The notes under the pieces are model-generated. The model searched no databases. It was not told where the DNA came from and saw only the letters and a list, made by a program, of their open reading frames with translations. From Bifidobacterium tsurumiense (GTDB lineage: Bacteria > Actinomycetota > Actinomycetes > Actinomycetales > Bifidobacteriaceae): DNA of 59,938 nucleotides. The first letter of the stretch is position 1. Each line of letters opens with the position of its first letter. Made by a program: the position numbers and the translations under genes. Of the stretch, positions 18,022 through 26,453 are shown one piece after another. The stretch is from contig NZ_JGZU01000005.1 of the NCBI RefSeq assembly GCF_000741765.1, forward strand, positions 1 to 59,938, given 5' to 3'.

Positions 18022-18108
18022 GACGTCCGTGCGCCGGCATTACCCGGTATACGTTCTTGCGGTTGAAGCGTCAGCTTCCTCTCAGCCTTTCGGCCCCCGT
18101 GTCCGTAT
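18022..18108 (-). ncRNA. TPP (THI-box) riboswitch
   Basis: Read on the minus strand, the segment has the conserved thiamine pyrophosphate aptamer parts in order: CGGGGGC with a small GCCGAAAGGC hairpin, the CTGAGA box (18080-18085), a variable hairpin (AAGCTGACGCTTCAACC) and then the highly conserved core CGGGTAATGCCGGCG (about 18031-18045), equivalent to CTGGATAATGCCAGCG in the classical thiM element. A TAATAT -10-like element lies just upstream (18112-18117). Because the downstream gene is tenA, thiamine pyrophosphate very likely lowers its expression. Confidence 0.85.
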
Positions 18109-18220
18109 TCGATATTACACGAGAGGATTCAGGGACGGCCGCTCGTGATTCTTCTCGTGTCGCTTCCCTCAAAATGCCTCATCGCACATTGATGCGAACA
18201 TATGTTCGAAGGATTGGTTA

Positions 18221-18595
18221 TTATCGTTTGAGCGTTCTGTTCAGTTTGGCATCCATGGTTGAATGCCATGAACGCCGGGCCTGCCTGTACATAAGCGCCA
18301 ATTGGGCGGCAATGGTCAGGACCAGAATGATGGCAGATGGCCATCCAAGACGCACATACCACAAGTCGGAAGGTATGTCTCCGTCAACATTCAGCATCAG
18401 ATACACACCATAGGCTGCAGCGCCACAGAGCACACTCATGATATGCAACCATAATATGACACTGCTCACGGGTGGGATGACATGTGTTGAGGAGATCTGC
18501 GCAGAGACGCCCTTGGTTGCACGGATACATGCGATGCAAATACCAATGCCGATAAGCATGGCAATACACCACAGGAATACTGGAACAACAATCAC
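18221..18595 (-). CDS. Small membrane protein of unknown function (3 helices)
   Basis: This 124-residue protein starts at GTG 18595 behind GGGGAGAG. It has three hydrophobic segments: about residues 2-25 (VVPVFLWCIAMLIGIGICIA), 42-66 (VSSVILWLHIMSVLCGAAAY) and 82-103 (GWPSAIILVLTIAAQLALMY), with a basic cytoplasmic C-terminus. No family is recognised. It lies between the TPP riboswitch promoter region and ftsR, all on the minus strand, and could be transcribed on its own or with the distal end of the ftsR cluster. Confidence 0.65.
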   Translation of the reverse strand: MIVVPVFLWCIAMLIGIGICIACIRATKGVSAQISSTHVIPPVSSVILWLHIMSVLCGAAAYGVYLMLNVDGDIPSDLWYVRLGWPSAIILVLTIAAQLALMYRQARRSWHSTMDAKLNRTLKR

Positions 18596-18728
18596 AGTGC
18601 GCTCTCCCCTATTTCTATTGCCAATTCATCAATTGTTGAATGACAGCAGCATTCGAACTGAACTCCATCTTCGAAAGACTTGTATTCATGGCGAACGATT
18701 TGATTGGCTTCGAGCCTCATGTCCAATC

Positions 18729-19376
18729 CTAGGCTGTGTGCCGTGAGGCTCGTTGTGCGGCCAATTTCTTACGCATACGCATGGCGGTGAGTTCGTCAAT
18801 GGGACGTACAGATGAGGAATGCGACGGCACCTTGGTCAAATCCACGAAATCCTCCTGCGCGAGATTCGCCTCGACCTGATTCCAAAGCGAACCAACGGAA
18901 ACCGCGAACATCGCCTTGCCGCTTTGCAACAGAGTCATCATCTCATCGCTTGTGGTGCATTCATGAACATGCTCGCCGTCACACATTATCGTGACCCGCT
19001 CCAACTGGGCGGTTGTGCGTTGTGTGAGGAATCCGATGGCCGCTGTCACATTCTGAAGGTTGACGCCGGCATCAAGCAAACGCTTGGAAACAGCCAGGAT
19101 AACCACATCCTTAAAGGAGTACAGTCGCCTGGATCCCGATCCGCGAGATGGAGTGATAGAAGGTTCGACTATTTGCTTGCGAGCCCAGTAATCCAGCTGA
19201 CGGTAGGTGATACCGGCAACTTTGGACGCCACTGTGCCTCGGTATCCACGCGTGTTCTGCTCGTCATCGTCAGTAGAAAACAGTTCACCCTGAATCGCCT
19301 GGACGGGCAAGGTATCCCCTGTCTCCTGGTCATCGAAGAATCCAGGAGATTCCTGCCTACCATCGCGTGACACCAT
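18729..19376 (-). CDS. ftsR: MerR-family regulator FtsR
   Basis: FtsR is an actinobacterial MerR-type regulator linked in Corynebacterium to control of ftsZ. This 215-residue protein has an N-terminal extension (1-45), then a MerR winged-helix domain with YRQLDYWARKQIVEPS and GSGSRRLYSFKDVVILAVSK (about 58-98), then a helical effector region with QNVTAAIGFLTQRT and a C-terminal basic tail. The typical MerR spelling is 'GI..RQL..W...G...P......G..R.Y...D'. It is the last gene of the pgsA-DUF881-sbp-DUF881-garA-ftsR row, 22 bases after garA, an order conserved in actinobacteria. This context supports the name more than the sequence alone. Confidence 0.8.
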   Translation of the reverse strand: MVSRDGRQESPGFFDDQETGDTLPVQAIQGELFSTDDDEQNTRGYRGTVASKVAGITYRQLDYWARKQIVEPSITPSRGSGSRRLYSFKDVVILAVSKRLLDAGVNLQNVTAAIGFLTQRTTAQLERVTIMCDGEHVHECTTSDEMMTLLQSGKAMFAVSVGSLWNQVEANLAQEDFVDLTKVPSHSSSVRPIDELTAMRMRKKLAAQRASRHTA

Positions 19377-19398
19377 TACAGCCGCCCTACCAGCAGAT

Positions 19399-19836
19399 TC
19401 AGGCCACCACGGCTGACTTGGTGAAGAAGACCAGACGGAACTTTCCGATCATAATCTCGTCGCCGTTCTTCAATACCGCCTGATCCACACGCTGACGGTT
19501 CACATAGGTGCCATTCAAGCTGCCCGCGTCAACAACCGTGAATTGATTGCCATCACGACGGAACACGGCATGTGCACGCGAAACCGTGGAATCATCGAGC
19601 AAGATATCGGCGCGAGGATCTCTGCCCACACTCACTTCATCTTCATCGAGTAGATACCGTGAACCGGATACCGCGCCACGCGTGGAAATCAGCAATGCCG
19701 TACCAGAAGGCAGCTTGGTTATCGTATCGAGATCGTCCTGAGTCAATGGACGGTCACCGGTTGCGGTAACAGGGATATTGATGGCGGGCAGACCGATAAT
19801 GGTCGTCTCGCCTGCGCTTGGGATAGGATCAGTCAT
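19399..19836 (-). CDS. garA: FHA-domain protein GarA/OdhI-like
   Basis: GarA is a forkhead-associated protein that, when not phosphorylated by Ser/Thr kinases, restrains 2-oxoglutarate-using enzymes. The 145 residues hold an N-terminal tail with the phospho-acceptor-like SAGETTIIGLP (T-T, about 10-12) and an FHA domain at about 65-135 with VSVGRDPRADILLDDSTVSR, AHAVFRR, and GSLNGTYVNRQRV. The Gly-Arg, Ser-Arg-x-His and Asn-Gly-Thr signature residues are all present. It lies between DUF881 and ftsR genes (5 and 22 bases). Bifidobacteria lack a full TCA cycle, so the target enzymes may differ; that is inference. Confidence 0.85.
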   Translation of the reverse strand: MTDPIPSAGETTIIGLPAINIPVTATGDRPLTQDDLDTITKLPSGTALLISTRGAVSGSRYLLDEDEVSVGRDPRADILLDDSTVSRAHAVFRRDGNQFTVVDAGSLNGTYVNRQRVDQAVLKNGDEIMIGKFRLVFFTKSAVVA

Positions 19837-19841
19837 AATCG

Positions 19842-20672
19842 TTATTCTACAATCTTTGCATACGTATACTTGCTGGCGACATGCACTTCGTCTATTGTCA
19901 CCTTATCCGAGGTGGCGACATCCACGGTGGCGCCAAACTTCACTTTCAGCCTCGAGCCTACACCGCCTGCGATATTCACGGCATTTTGGAGATTCTGAGG
20001 ATCGCCTATGGCCTTGACAATATACGGTGATTCAAGCAGGATGCCGTCGCATTCCAGACCGTTGTCGGTGTCGCTTATGTAGGTCGAAGTCACGATACGC
20101 ACGCTGTTGATCGCCATGACCTCAACGCCGGCATTACGGAGTTCTTCGATGAGCTGGAACATGGTCGATGCGTCGATGGTCGATTTCGTGCCCTGGGAAA
20201 TGGTGATAATCACACCTTTGCCTTCAGCGGGTAACCTACCGGAGAGTAAGCCACTGGTTTCCTCGTTCTGCTCGGCGATGCGTTTTGCCTCTTCCTGCTT
20301 ATCGGCCGCAGCTTGCAGAGCGTTGAGCTGACCACTCAACTCGCTTTTGCGTTGTTCAAGATTCTGCACTTGGGAGCTGGTTTCGCTTATCAGACGAGTC
20401 AGTTCCTCTTCGCTCATCGTTTCATATGTCGACGTGGTGTTACTGAGCTGAATCGCATAGCCAAATCCGAGAAATGCGCACATGATGATGATCAAAATGC
20501 TGGTTATCAGACGGCTACGAGTCGGATTGGCATCAAGGGAACGGCGTCGACGATCCGGCTTTTTGCGCACCACGGGGAATGCGCCGGTATCCATGCGGTC
20601 GTTTTCTTTATCCTGAGCATGTTGCGTATGCATCCTGCTCAAAACATCATTCGGTTCACGTTGTTTGGCCAT
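19842..20672 (-). CDS. DUF881 membrane-anchored coiled-coil protein (second copy)
   Basis: DUF881 proteins are envelope proteins of unknown function near the cell-division cluster of actinobacteria. The 276 residues comprise a cytoplasmic Arg-rich N-terminus (1-50), one membrane helix (about 54-76, LITSILIIIMCAFLGFGYAI), a coiled coil (about 85-135, TRLISETSSQVQNLEQRKSE) and the DUF881 core with GKGVIITISQG, ELRNAGVEVMAINSVRIV, and ESPYIVKAIGDPQNLQNAV. It is one of two DUF881 copies flanking the small basic protein Sbp; 6 bases lie between it and sbp. The spacing points to a single operon. Confidence 0.85.
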   Translation of the reverse strand: MAKQREPNDVLSRMHTQHAQDKENDRMDTGAFPVVRKKPDRRRRSLDANPTRSRLITSILIIIMCAFLGFGYAIQLSNTTSTYETMSEEELTRLISETSSQVQNLEQRKSELSGQLNALQAAADKQEEAKRIAEQNEETSGLLSGRLPAEGKGVIITISQGTKSTIDASTMFQLIEELRNAGVEVMAINSVRIVTSTYISDTDNGLECDGILLESPYIVKAIGDPQNLQNAVNIAGGVGSRLKVKFGATVDVATSDKVTIDEVHVASKYTYAKIVE

Positions 20673-20678
20673 GCGGCA

Positions 20679-21011
20679 TCACCCACGGAAGATAAAGCGT
20701 CTGATAGCAGAAACATTCGAGAATATGCGAATGCCCAAAACGACGATCACAGCAGTCTGCAATTGGGAGCCGACGCCAAGCTGATTGCCAAGAAGCACCA
20801 GCAAGGCAGCTGTCACCACATTGGAAATAAACGAAATGACGAACACCTTATCGGAGAAGCTACGCTCATAGTATGCGCGTGCTGCTCCCAGCAAGGCATC
20901 CAAAGCAGCCACAACCATAATGGGCAGATATGGTTGAAGCACGATGGGAATATCCGGCCTGACGAAAATGCCGACGACTATTCCAATAATCAACCCCAAA
21001 ACGGCCGCCAC
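20679..21011 (-). CDS. sbp: Small basic protein Sbp (DUF1290)
   Basis: This 110-residue integral membrane protein has four predicted helices: about 1-18 (MAAVLGLIIGIVVGIFV), 25-43 (IVLQPYLPIMVVAALDALLG), 55-77 (VFVISFISNVVTAALLVLLG) and 82-100. The signature of the DUF1290 family, PIMVVAALDALLGAARA, is clearly present. Sbp is found beside DUF881 genes in actinobacteria and firmicutes, usually near ftsZ or sporulation genes, but its job is not known. Its start at 21011 overlaps the stop of the upstream DUF881 gene, so translation is probably coupled. Confidence 0.85.
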   Translation of the reverse strand: MAAVLGLIIGIVVGIFVRPDIPIVLQPYLPIMVVAALDALLGAARAYYERSFSDKVFVISFISNVVTAALLVLLGNQLGVGSQLQTAVIVVLGIRIFSNVSAIRRFIFRG

Positions 21012-21991
21012 TACTCTGCCCTCCTCGCATAGGTCACATCCGATGGATCTGCGGCGTTCAATGTCAAGTCATCAGACTTAGACACCTGCGGGTAGATACC
21101 CGCCTCAGCGAAGGAATCATAAAGAGATTGCTGCTGAGAGGCACTGAGTGCGGATGCCAACGCGTTTTTATCTCCAATAGCTTCTATGGTATATGGGCTT
21201 TGAATTTGTTTGACCCCAACCAAAATGGTTTCTCCGGCCGTGCGCACCGAAGTCTGGACCCCTAGCCTATTGCCGTTGATGGAAATAGCCTCCGCACCTG
21301 AACGCCATAACAAAGAAACCCATATCTGCAGATCGGCATCGGTGACGACTCGAATTCGTCCTGAGGAATTCTCACGCGGCAACGAGCCGGAATTGTCATT
21401 GCTTGCAGCGATGGGATCGGCCAAAGTCAAGGTGATTCCGCTGCCTTGCACAGCGACGCTACCCATGGTCAACTCGTCATTGAGAGCCGTGGAACTGGTG
21501 GTATTGTCGGTCAGGCCTTGAGATTCCTGTTCAATCTGAGAACGCAGATCGGAGACGTCTTTCGATGTCGATTGCAACTGATCGGTAAGCTGAGTCAACT
21601 CATTCGCAAGGCTCGTCCTCACGGCTTTGCGAGGATCGGCTTGTAATTGTTGGACGAAAAGAGATCCCAGGAAGCCCACTGCGATGCAGATGATGAACAC
21701 GATAATGCGCGTTGACCATATCGAGAATGCTGATGGATGGTGCTGAATAAGGCGGGCATCCGAAAACAGCGGGTCCACAGGGCGATTGGTGAGATCGTCA
21801 ATCAGGCGCAGGGAATCATCGCCCAATTTGCGGCGTCTATTGGAAATTCCAACGCCTGACATTCCTTCACGTTGCACATGGTGTGACTGCAAACCGGCGT
21901 TGTTTTTGGAGAACAGCGCACGCCTGCGAACCGGTGCATGTTCATCAGGCACCGGAAACGAAGGGAGCTGGTGAGGACGGTTACTGGACAT
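21011..21991 (-). CDS. DUF881 membrane-anchored protein (first copy)
   Basis: This 326-residue protein starts at ATG 21991, which overlaps the pgsA TAA stop (TAATG), so the longer upstream frame is unlikely to be real. It has a long cytoplasmic N-terminus with many Arg/His (1-100), one membrane helix (about 97-118, IIVFIICIAVGFLGSLFVQQ), a coiled coil (about 130-165, LANELTQLTDQLQSTSKDVS) and the DUF881 core with SGITLTLADP, LWRSGAEAISINGNRLGVQ and SPYTIEAIGDKNALASAL. It differs from the second copy in its longer N-terminus. Both copies are likely partners of Sbp in the envelope. Confidence 0.85.
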   Translation of the reverse strand: MSSNRPHQLPSFPVPDEHAPVRRRALFSKNNAGLQSHHVQREGMSGVGISNRRRKLGDDSLRLIDDLTNRPVDPLFSDARLIQHHPSAFSIWSTRIIVFIICIAVGFLGSLFVQQLQADPRKAVRTSLANELTQLTDQLQSTSKDVSDLRSQIEQESQGLTDNTTSSTALNDELTMGSVAVQGSGITLTLADPIAASNDNSGSLPRENSSGRIRVVTDADLQIWVSLLWRSGAEAISINGNRLGVQTSVRTAGETILVGVKQIQSPYTIEAIGDKNALASALSASQQQSLYDSFAEAGIYPQVSKSDDLTLNAADPSDVTYARRAE

Positions 21992-22596
21992 TATTGACGC
22001 TCGCTGCGAATTAATTGCACGCCCTGACGAAGGTATATGTAACCGGCCAGCCAGTACAGAGCAATGCCCCATAAACCGCCTGCGATGGCACACAGATGCA
22101 GGATATCAGCGACCGGATGTGTCCAAGCATCCGCAATAATCAATGCGACAATGGACATCATCAATAGCGCAGTACCGGCCTTGCCGACGAAATGGACCGG
22201 CAACGGACCGTAATCGTACTGAGCAAGGACCAATACCAATATGGTCATCATCACATCTCGTAGGCCAACAAGGATGAGCATCCACCAAGGGATGATGTCG
22301 GCCAATCCCAATGCCAGAATACTGAAGAAGATGAGCAATCTGTCTGCCAGAGGGTCAAGGCTCTGCCCGATTTTGCTCACCTGGTTCAAGGTTCTTGCAA
22401 GGAAACCATCGATGCCATCCGAAATCGCGGAGATGGCCAGCACAATCAATGCCGGTACCATCTCATGGCGCGAAACCAACCATGCTATGAATGGGATGGA
22501 GAGAATGCGCAGCACGCTGATCAGATTCGGAATGGTGAAATAAATATCACGCGCTTCCGGACTGTATCTTTGCTCTTCGGGTTTCAGTTCGCTCAT
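21991..22596 (-). CDS. pgsA: CDP-alcohol phosphatidyltransferase, PgsA-like
   Basis: A membrane enzyme (201 residues) that probably makes phosphatidylglycerol phosphate from CDP-diacylglycerol and glycerol-3-phosphate. The family signature D-G-x2-D-G-x2-A-R-x8-G-x3-D-x3-D is complete: SDGIDGFLARTLNQVSKIG followed by QSLDPLADRLL. About five hydrophobic segments are visible, beginning with TIPNLISVLRILSIPFIAWL. The cdsA gene that makes its substrate lies 10 kb away in the same block. It heads the DUF881-sbp-garA-ftsR row and starts 10 bases after hisG. A phosphatidylinositol-type synthase is possible, but the short length and context favour PgsA. Confidence 0.85.
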   Translation of the reverse strand: MSELKPEEQRYSPEARDIYFTIPNLISVLRILSIPFIAWLVSRHEMVPALIVLAISAISDGIDGFLARTLNQVSKIGQSLDPLADRLLIFFSILALGLADIIPWWMLILVGLRDVMMTILVLVLAQYDYGPLPVHFVGKAGTALLMMSIVALIIADAWTHPVADILHLCAIAGGLWGIALYWLAGYIYLRQGVQLIRSERQ

Positions 22597-22606
22597 ATGA
22601 GTCGAA

Positions 22607-23458
22607 TTAGATCCTGGAAGCCTGCAATGCGGTGACGATTATGCCACGAGCGCCGACATCATAGAGTCGATCCATGAGGTTATTCACCTTTTCGCGTGGG
22701 ACCATGACTCGAACTGCGGCCCATTGCTTGTCGTGAAGCGGCGAAATGGTGGGGCTTTCGAAACCTGGTGTGACATCCACCGCTGCAGCGACCTTGGAAA
22801 CGGGGATATCGTAATCCATAAGCACATAGCGCTGTGCTGTGAGAACGCCCTGCAAACGGCGTTGCAGCACAGTGAGACGCTCGTCATTCTCCTCAAGGCG
22901 TGGGGAACGTATAAGCACGGCTTCGGAATGAAGGATAGGCTCTTCGAAAATTCTCAGACCTGCATTGCGCAAGGTGGTTCCCGTTGAAACAACATCCGCG
23001 ATCAGGTCAGCGACCCCGAGCTGCACAGAGGATTCGACGGCACCATCAAGGTGGATGATATCGGCCTCGATTCCGCGTTCATGCAGGTAATCGCCAACGA
23101 GTTTGTCGTATGAACTTGCCACGCGTTTGCCATCGATGTCCTCAAGGGTGGAAATGCTGGACTCATTAGGAGCAGCGAATCTGAATGTGGAGGCGCCGAA
23201 GCCCAAAGGCAGATGCTCGACTGCTTGGGTATCCGAATTCAGCAAGAGATCACGACCGGTGATACCCACATCGATGGTTCCTCGACCAACGTATACGGCG
23301 ATATCCAAAGGTCGCAGATAGAACAATTCGATATCGTTATCATGGTCTTCGACGATGAGCTGACGTGGATTGCTACGCAGGCGATAGCCGGCTTCCGACA
23401 GCATATTCCAAGCGGGTTCTGAGAGCATACCCTTGTTGGGCACAGCGATTCTCAGCAT
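22607..23458 (-). CDS. hisG: ATP phosphoribosyltransferase HisG (long form)
   Basis: First enzyme of histidine synthesis: ATP plus PRPP gives phosphoribosyl-ATP. The 283-residue length and the C-terminal ACT-like regulatory domain (about 205-283, with [17 protein letters not shown] and [14 protein letters not shown]) mark the long, self-sufficient form, inhibited by histidine. The catalytic part has [37 protein letters not shown] and the PRPP loop [18 protein letters not shown]. The ATG at 23458 follows GGGAGGAAT, so the frame beyond it is not used. It lies 34 bases after hisE, the second-step gene. Confidence 0.93.
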   Translation of the reverse strand: MLRIAVPNKGMLSEPAWNMLSEAGYRLRSNPRQLIVEDHDNDIELFYLRPLDIAVYVGRGTIDVGITGRDLLLNSDTQAVEHLPLGFGASTFRFAAPNESSISTLEDIDGKRVASSYDKLVGDYLHERGIEADIIHLDGAVESSVQLGVADLIADVVSTGTTLRNAGLRIFEEPILHSEAVLIRSPRLEENDERLTVLQRRLQGVLTAQRYVLMDYDIPVSKVAAAVDVTPGFESPTISPLHDKQWAAVRVMVPREKVNNLMDRLYDVGARGIIVTALQASRI

Positions 23459-23492
23459 AATTCCTCCCTCACAGCCGCTTTGCGGCGTGCTC

Positions 23493-23756
23493 TCACAAAT
23501 TCTTGTATATGTCTTCCAGCGTGATGCCACGGTCAATCATCATGACCTGCAAATGGTAGATGAGCTGGCTCATTTCTTCGGCGGTTCGATCCGCACCTTC
23601 ATATTCTGCGGCAATCCAGGTTTCGCCGGCCTCTTCGACAATCTTTTTGCCGATGAAATGCGTGCCTTTGTCAAGCTCGGCGACGGTGAGAGAGCCTTCT
23701 TGACGTGACTGAGCCTTTGAGCTGAGTTCTTCGAATAGTGATTCAAACGTCTTCAT
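23493..23756 (-). CDS. hisE: Phosphoribosyl-ATP pyrophosphatase HisE
   Basis: Second step of histidine synthesis, hydrolysing phosphoribosyl-ATP to phosphoribosyl-AMP. The 87-residue MazG-like helical protein has normal length. It shows [35 protein letters not shown] with the E-E-x-x-E metal site and [14 protein letters not shown]. The start at 23756 is an ATG behind GGAAATACG. hisE and hisG are adjacent, as in many actinobacteria. hisI, the third-step gene, is separate, 7 kb upstream in the same strand block. Confidence 0.93.
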   Translation of the reverse strand: MKTFESLFEELSSKAQSRQEGSLTVAELDKGTHFIGKKIVEEAGETWIAAEYEGADRTAEEMSQLIYHLQVMMIDRGITLEDIYKNL

Positions 23757-23772
23757 TCCGTATTTCCTTCAA

Positions 23773-24438
23773 TTAGTCGCGGAAGGCTGCGGTAGCCTGG
23801 TCACGAATATCGTTGATGGCCTTGGTGCGGTCTTCGGCGCCATACACCGCAGATCCTGCGACCAGTACGTCTGCGCCTGCTTCGGCCACGATATGAGCGG
23901 TTGAAGGGCTCACGCCGCCATCGACCTGAATAAGCGTATAAAGGCCGCGGCGAGTAATTTCGTCACGCAGACGACGAACCTTGTTCATCTGGTTATCCAG
24001 GAACTTCTGTCCACCGAAACCTGGCTCGACGGTCATGACCAGCACCATGTCAAACTCTTCGAGAATATCGAATATGGGCTCGACAGGTTCCGCTGGGCGC
24101 ACAGCGAAGGACGCCTTGCAACCCATCTCTCGAAGCTGGCGTGCCAGACGCACTGGAGCATGAGTTGCACCCATGTGGAAAGTGACGGAAGCCGCACCCA
24201 GTCGGGCATATTCAGGGGCCCAACGATCAGGATCCTCAATCATCAAATGAACATCCACAGGCAGATCGGTGACTTCGCAAATGCGCTTGACAATGGGTTC
24301 GCCCAGAGTCAGATTCGGCACGAAATGATGATCCATAACATCGACGTGGACCATGTCGGCAGCTTCGATTGCATGCAGGTCACGTTCAAGGTTGCAAAAA
24401 TCAGCGGAAAGAATGCTGGGTGCGATTTGAATGCTCAT
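23773..24438 (-). CDS. rpe: Ribulose-phosphate 3-epimerase
   Basis: A (beta/alpha)8 enzyme (221 residues) converting D-ribulose-5-phosphate to D-xylulose-5-phosphate. In bifidobacteria xylulose-5-phosphate is the substrate of the phosphoketolase pathway, so this step is central to carbon flow. Signatures: [35 protein letters not shown] (Asp and His metal ligands), [28 protein letters not shown] and [15 protein letters not shown] with the second catalytic Asp. One odd point is 'MDHHFVPN' where most enzymes have MDGxFVPN. It lies 16 bases before hisE and 57 after lgt. Confidence 0.93.
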   Translation of the reverse strand: MSIQIAPSILSADFCNLERDLHAIEAADMVHVDVMDHHFVPNLTLGEPIVKRICEVTDLPVDVHLMIEDPDRWAPEYARLGAASVTFHMGATHAPVRLARQLREMGCKASFAVRPAEPVEPIFDILEEFDMVLVMTVEPGFGGQKFLDNQMNKVRRLRDEITRRGLYTLIQVDGGVSPSTAHIVAEAGADVLVAGSAVYGAEDRTKAINDIRDQATAAFRD

Positions 24439-24495
24439 GATTCCTCATTCTATGGTCAGTGAACGACGAGCGCCATTCGGTATTAATTCTGAGTA

Positions 24496-25464
24496 TCAAG
24501 CGTTGTGTTGTCTTCTTTCTGCATGCCTCTCAGCGGTCTGTTCATCCTCAACTGCTTCAAGGTGTTCGGAACTTGCATCGCTCGGTGCTGCAGTCTGGGA
24601 TTGCCGCGGTGTAGCTTGCTCGGCCTGACGCTGAATCTCAGCGGAGGTCACAGCCACCAGACGTCGTTGCAATTCCGCACGCGATTGGTTGGAACGCTGC
24701 AACACGATGAACGCGATGGCACCTAGGACGAATACGCCCATAGAGACCCACACATTGATACGCACGCCCAGGAATTGATGCGCGTAGTCGATGCGCAGTG
24801 CCTCAATCCAGGTTCGACCGGCTGTGTACCACATGATATAGATGGTGAATAGTGAGCCCGGAGCCAATCGCTGCAAGGCCTTGTTGCCTATCCACACGAT
24901 CAGCGCGGCGCCGATGAGATTCCACAACAATTCATAAAGGAACGTCGGATGATAGAGCACGCCGCTGTCATCCACGGACAAGCCCCAAGGCGAGGTGGTT
25001 GCCGATCCATAGAGTTCCTTGTTGAACCAATTGCCCAATCGGCCCACCGCTTGGGCGACCAGAAGAGCCGGAGCTATGGCGTCGGCCAATAATGCCATGG
25101 GATAATGCTTGAATCTGCACCAAGCCCATGCGGCCAAGGCTCCGAACAGCACACCGCCCCAAATGCCGAGTCCACCATTCCAGATGCGGAACATTTCCGT
25201 CCAGTCCCCTTGAGGGCCGAAAAAACGCTCGGGAGTGGTGATGATGTGATACAACCTGGCCCCGATGATGCCAGCAGGCACACTGCATAGTGTGATATCA
25301 AGCACCTGATCGAAGCTGCCGCCCATTCTCTTCCAACGACGCGTAGCGATCCACACAGCCAAAGCAATGCCTGTAAGAATGCACAGCGCGTAGAAGCGAA
25401 TGGTGAACGGACCTATGGAAAAGGATGAGATCGACGGTGATGGGATGGAACTCAAAGTCATCAT
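24496..25464 (-). CDS. lgt: Prolipoprotein diacylglyceryl transferase Lgt
   Basis: Integral membrane enzyme that attaches diacylglycerol to the lipobox Cys of prolipoproteins. The 322 residues contain about seven membrane segments and the Lgt signature GRLGNWFNKELYG (about 145-157) with the essential Arg, plus RFYALCILTGIALAVW, RLYHIITTPERFF and the C-terminal YTAGRTWIEALR. The last 45 residues are hydrophilic and rich in Gln, Ala and Glu, longer than in E. coli Lgt but usual in actinobacteria. It follows trpA by 94 bases. A lipoprotein substrate (the Ser-rich protein at 43802) is encoded in the same window. Confidence 0.93.
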   Translation of the reverse strand: MMTLSSIPSPSISSFSIGPFTIRFYALCILTGIALAVWIATRRWKRMGGSFDQVLDITLCSVPAGIIGARLYHIITTPERFFGPQGDWTEMFRIWNGGLGIWGGVLFGALAAWAWCRFKHYPMALLADAIAPALLVAQAVGRLGNWFNKELYGSATTSPWGLSVDDSGVLYHPTFLYELLWNLIGAALIVWIGNKALQRLAPGSLFTIYIMWYTAGRTWIEALRIDYAHQFLGVRINVWVSMGVFVLGAIAFIVLQRSNQSRAELQRRLVAVTSAEIQRQAEQATPRQSQTAAPSDASSEHLEAVEDEQTAERHAERRQHNA

Positions 25465-25558
25465 ATTTTCGAATGGTAATGTGCACTGAAGATATCGGAA
25501 CCGAAGCGCGCCTCCTCGACGTTATGTCGTGGCTGTGACGCGCTTCGATCTCAATATT

Positions 25559-26431
25559 TCAGACTCGTGCGTTATGAATGCCCTCTGCCAGCTCCTCTGT
25601 CTTTGCCGCCAACATGGCCAGACCTTCATCGCTGTTGCGTGCGGCCTTGCCGGATTCGTCAAGCAAGGTGTGCACCAGCGCGGATCCCACGATGACGCCA
25701 TCGGCGTACTTGCCGACTGCAGAGCCCTGTTCGGCTGTGGAGACACCGATGCCGACGCAGACGCGATTCGCGCCGGCTTTTCGCGTTCTATCCACAAGAA
25801 CCTCCGGTGAAGTGCCGATGGTTGCGCGTTCTCCGGTAACGCCCATTCGTGAGGCGGCATACACGAAACCACGTGCATTACGAGACACCAACGCCAGTCG
25901 TTCATCGGAAGTGTCTGGCGAGACCAGGAAGATTCGATCCAGACCATAGCGATCGGAGGTCTCGATCCACTCCCCTGCTTCATCGGGAATCAGATCCGGA
26001 GTGATCAGACCCGCTCCACCGGCTTGTGCGAAGTCAGCGGCGAAGCGATCCACACCATAATGGAAGATCAGATTCCAATAGCTCATGATCAGGGGTACAC
26101 CACCGGCATTCGCCACCGCCTCCACTGCGCGGAACACGTCAGCGATGCGTTCACCTGCTTGCAAAGCGATCTGCGATGCCGACTGGATCACAGGACCATC
26201 CATAACGGGATCCGAATACGGCAGACCGATTTCCACCGCATCGACACCATGTTCAACCATGGTGCGTACGGCCTGTATGGAAAGGTCAGGGGTCGGGAAG
26301 CCAAAAGGCAAATAACCGATGAATGCAGGCCTGTTTCGTTCGTCAAGTGCGGCGAACATGGATTCTGTCGGACTCGGCCTGTGATTGATTCCCAGAGGTT
26401 GGCCTGATGGGGTTGAATTGGTATTTGTCAT
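25559..26431 (-). CDS. trpA: Tryptophan synthase alpha chain TrpA
   Basis: Cleaves indole-3-glycerol phosphate to indole and glyceraldehyde-3-phosphate; the indole is channelled to TrpB. The 290-residue chain has the TrpA motifs RPAFIGYLPFGFPTPDLSIQ, VDAVEIGLPYSDPVMDGPVI with the catalytic Glu and Asp, GLITPDLIPDEAGEW, FVYAASRMGVTGER and VCVGIGVSTAEQG. An N-terminal extension of about 25 residues is not conserved. It begins 22 bases after the trpCB fusion gene, so the two are likely cotranscribed and the proteins assemble as the alpha2-beta2 synthase. Confidence 0.93.
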   Translation of the reverse strand: MTNTNSTPSGQPLGINHRPSPTESMFAALDERNRPAFIGYLPFGFPTPDLSIQAVRTMVEHGVDAVEIGLPYSDPVMDGPVIQSASQIALQAGERIADVFRAVEAVANAGGVPLIMSYWNLIFHYGVDRFAADFAQAGGAGLITPDLIPDEAGEWIETSDRYGLDRIFLVSPDTSDERLALVSRNARGFVYAASRMGVTGERATIGTSPEVLVDRTRKAGANRVCVGIGVSTAEQGSAVGKYADGVIVGSALVHTLLDESGKAARNSDEGLAMLAAKTEELAEGIHNARV

Positions 26432-26453
26432 TGCACTGTGCCTTCTTACTCGC

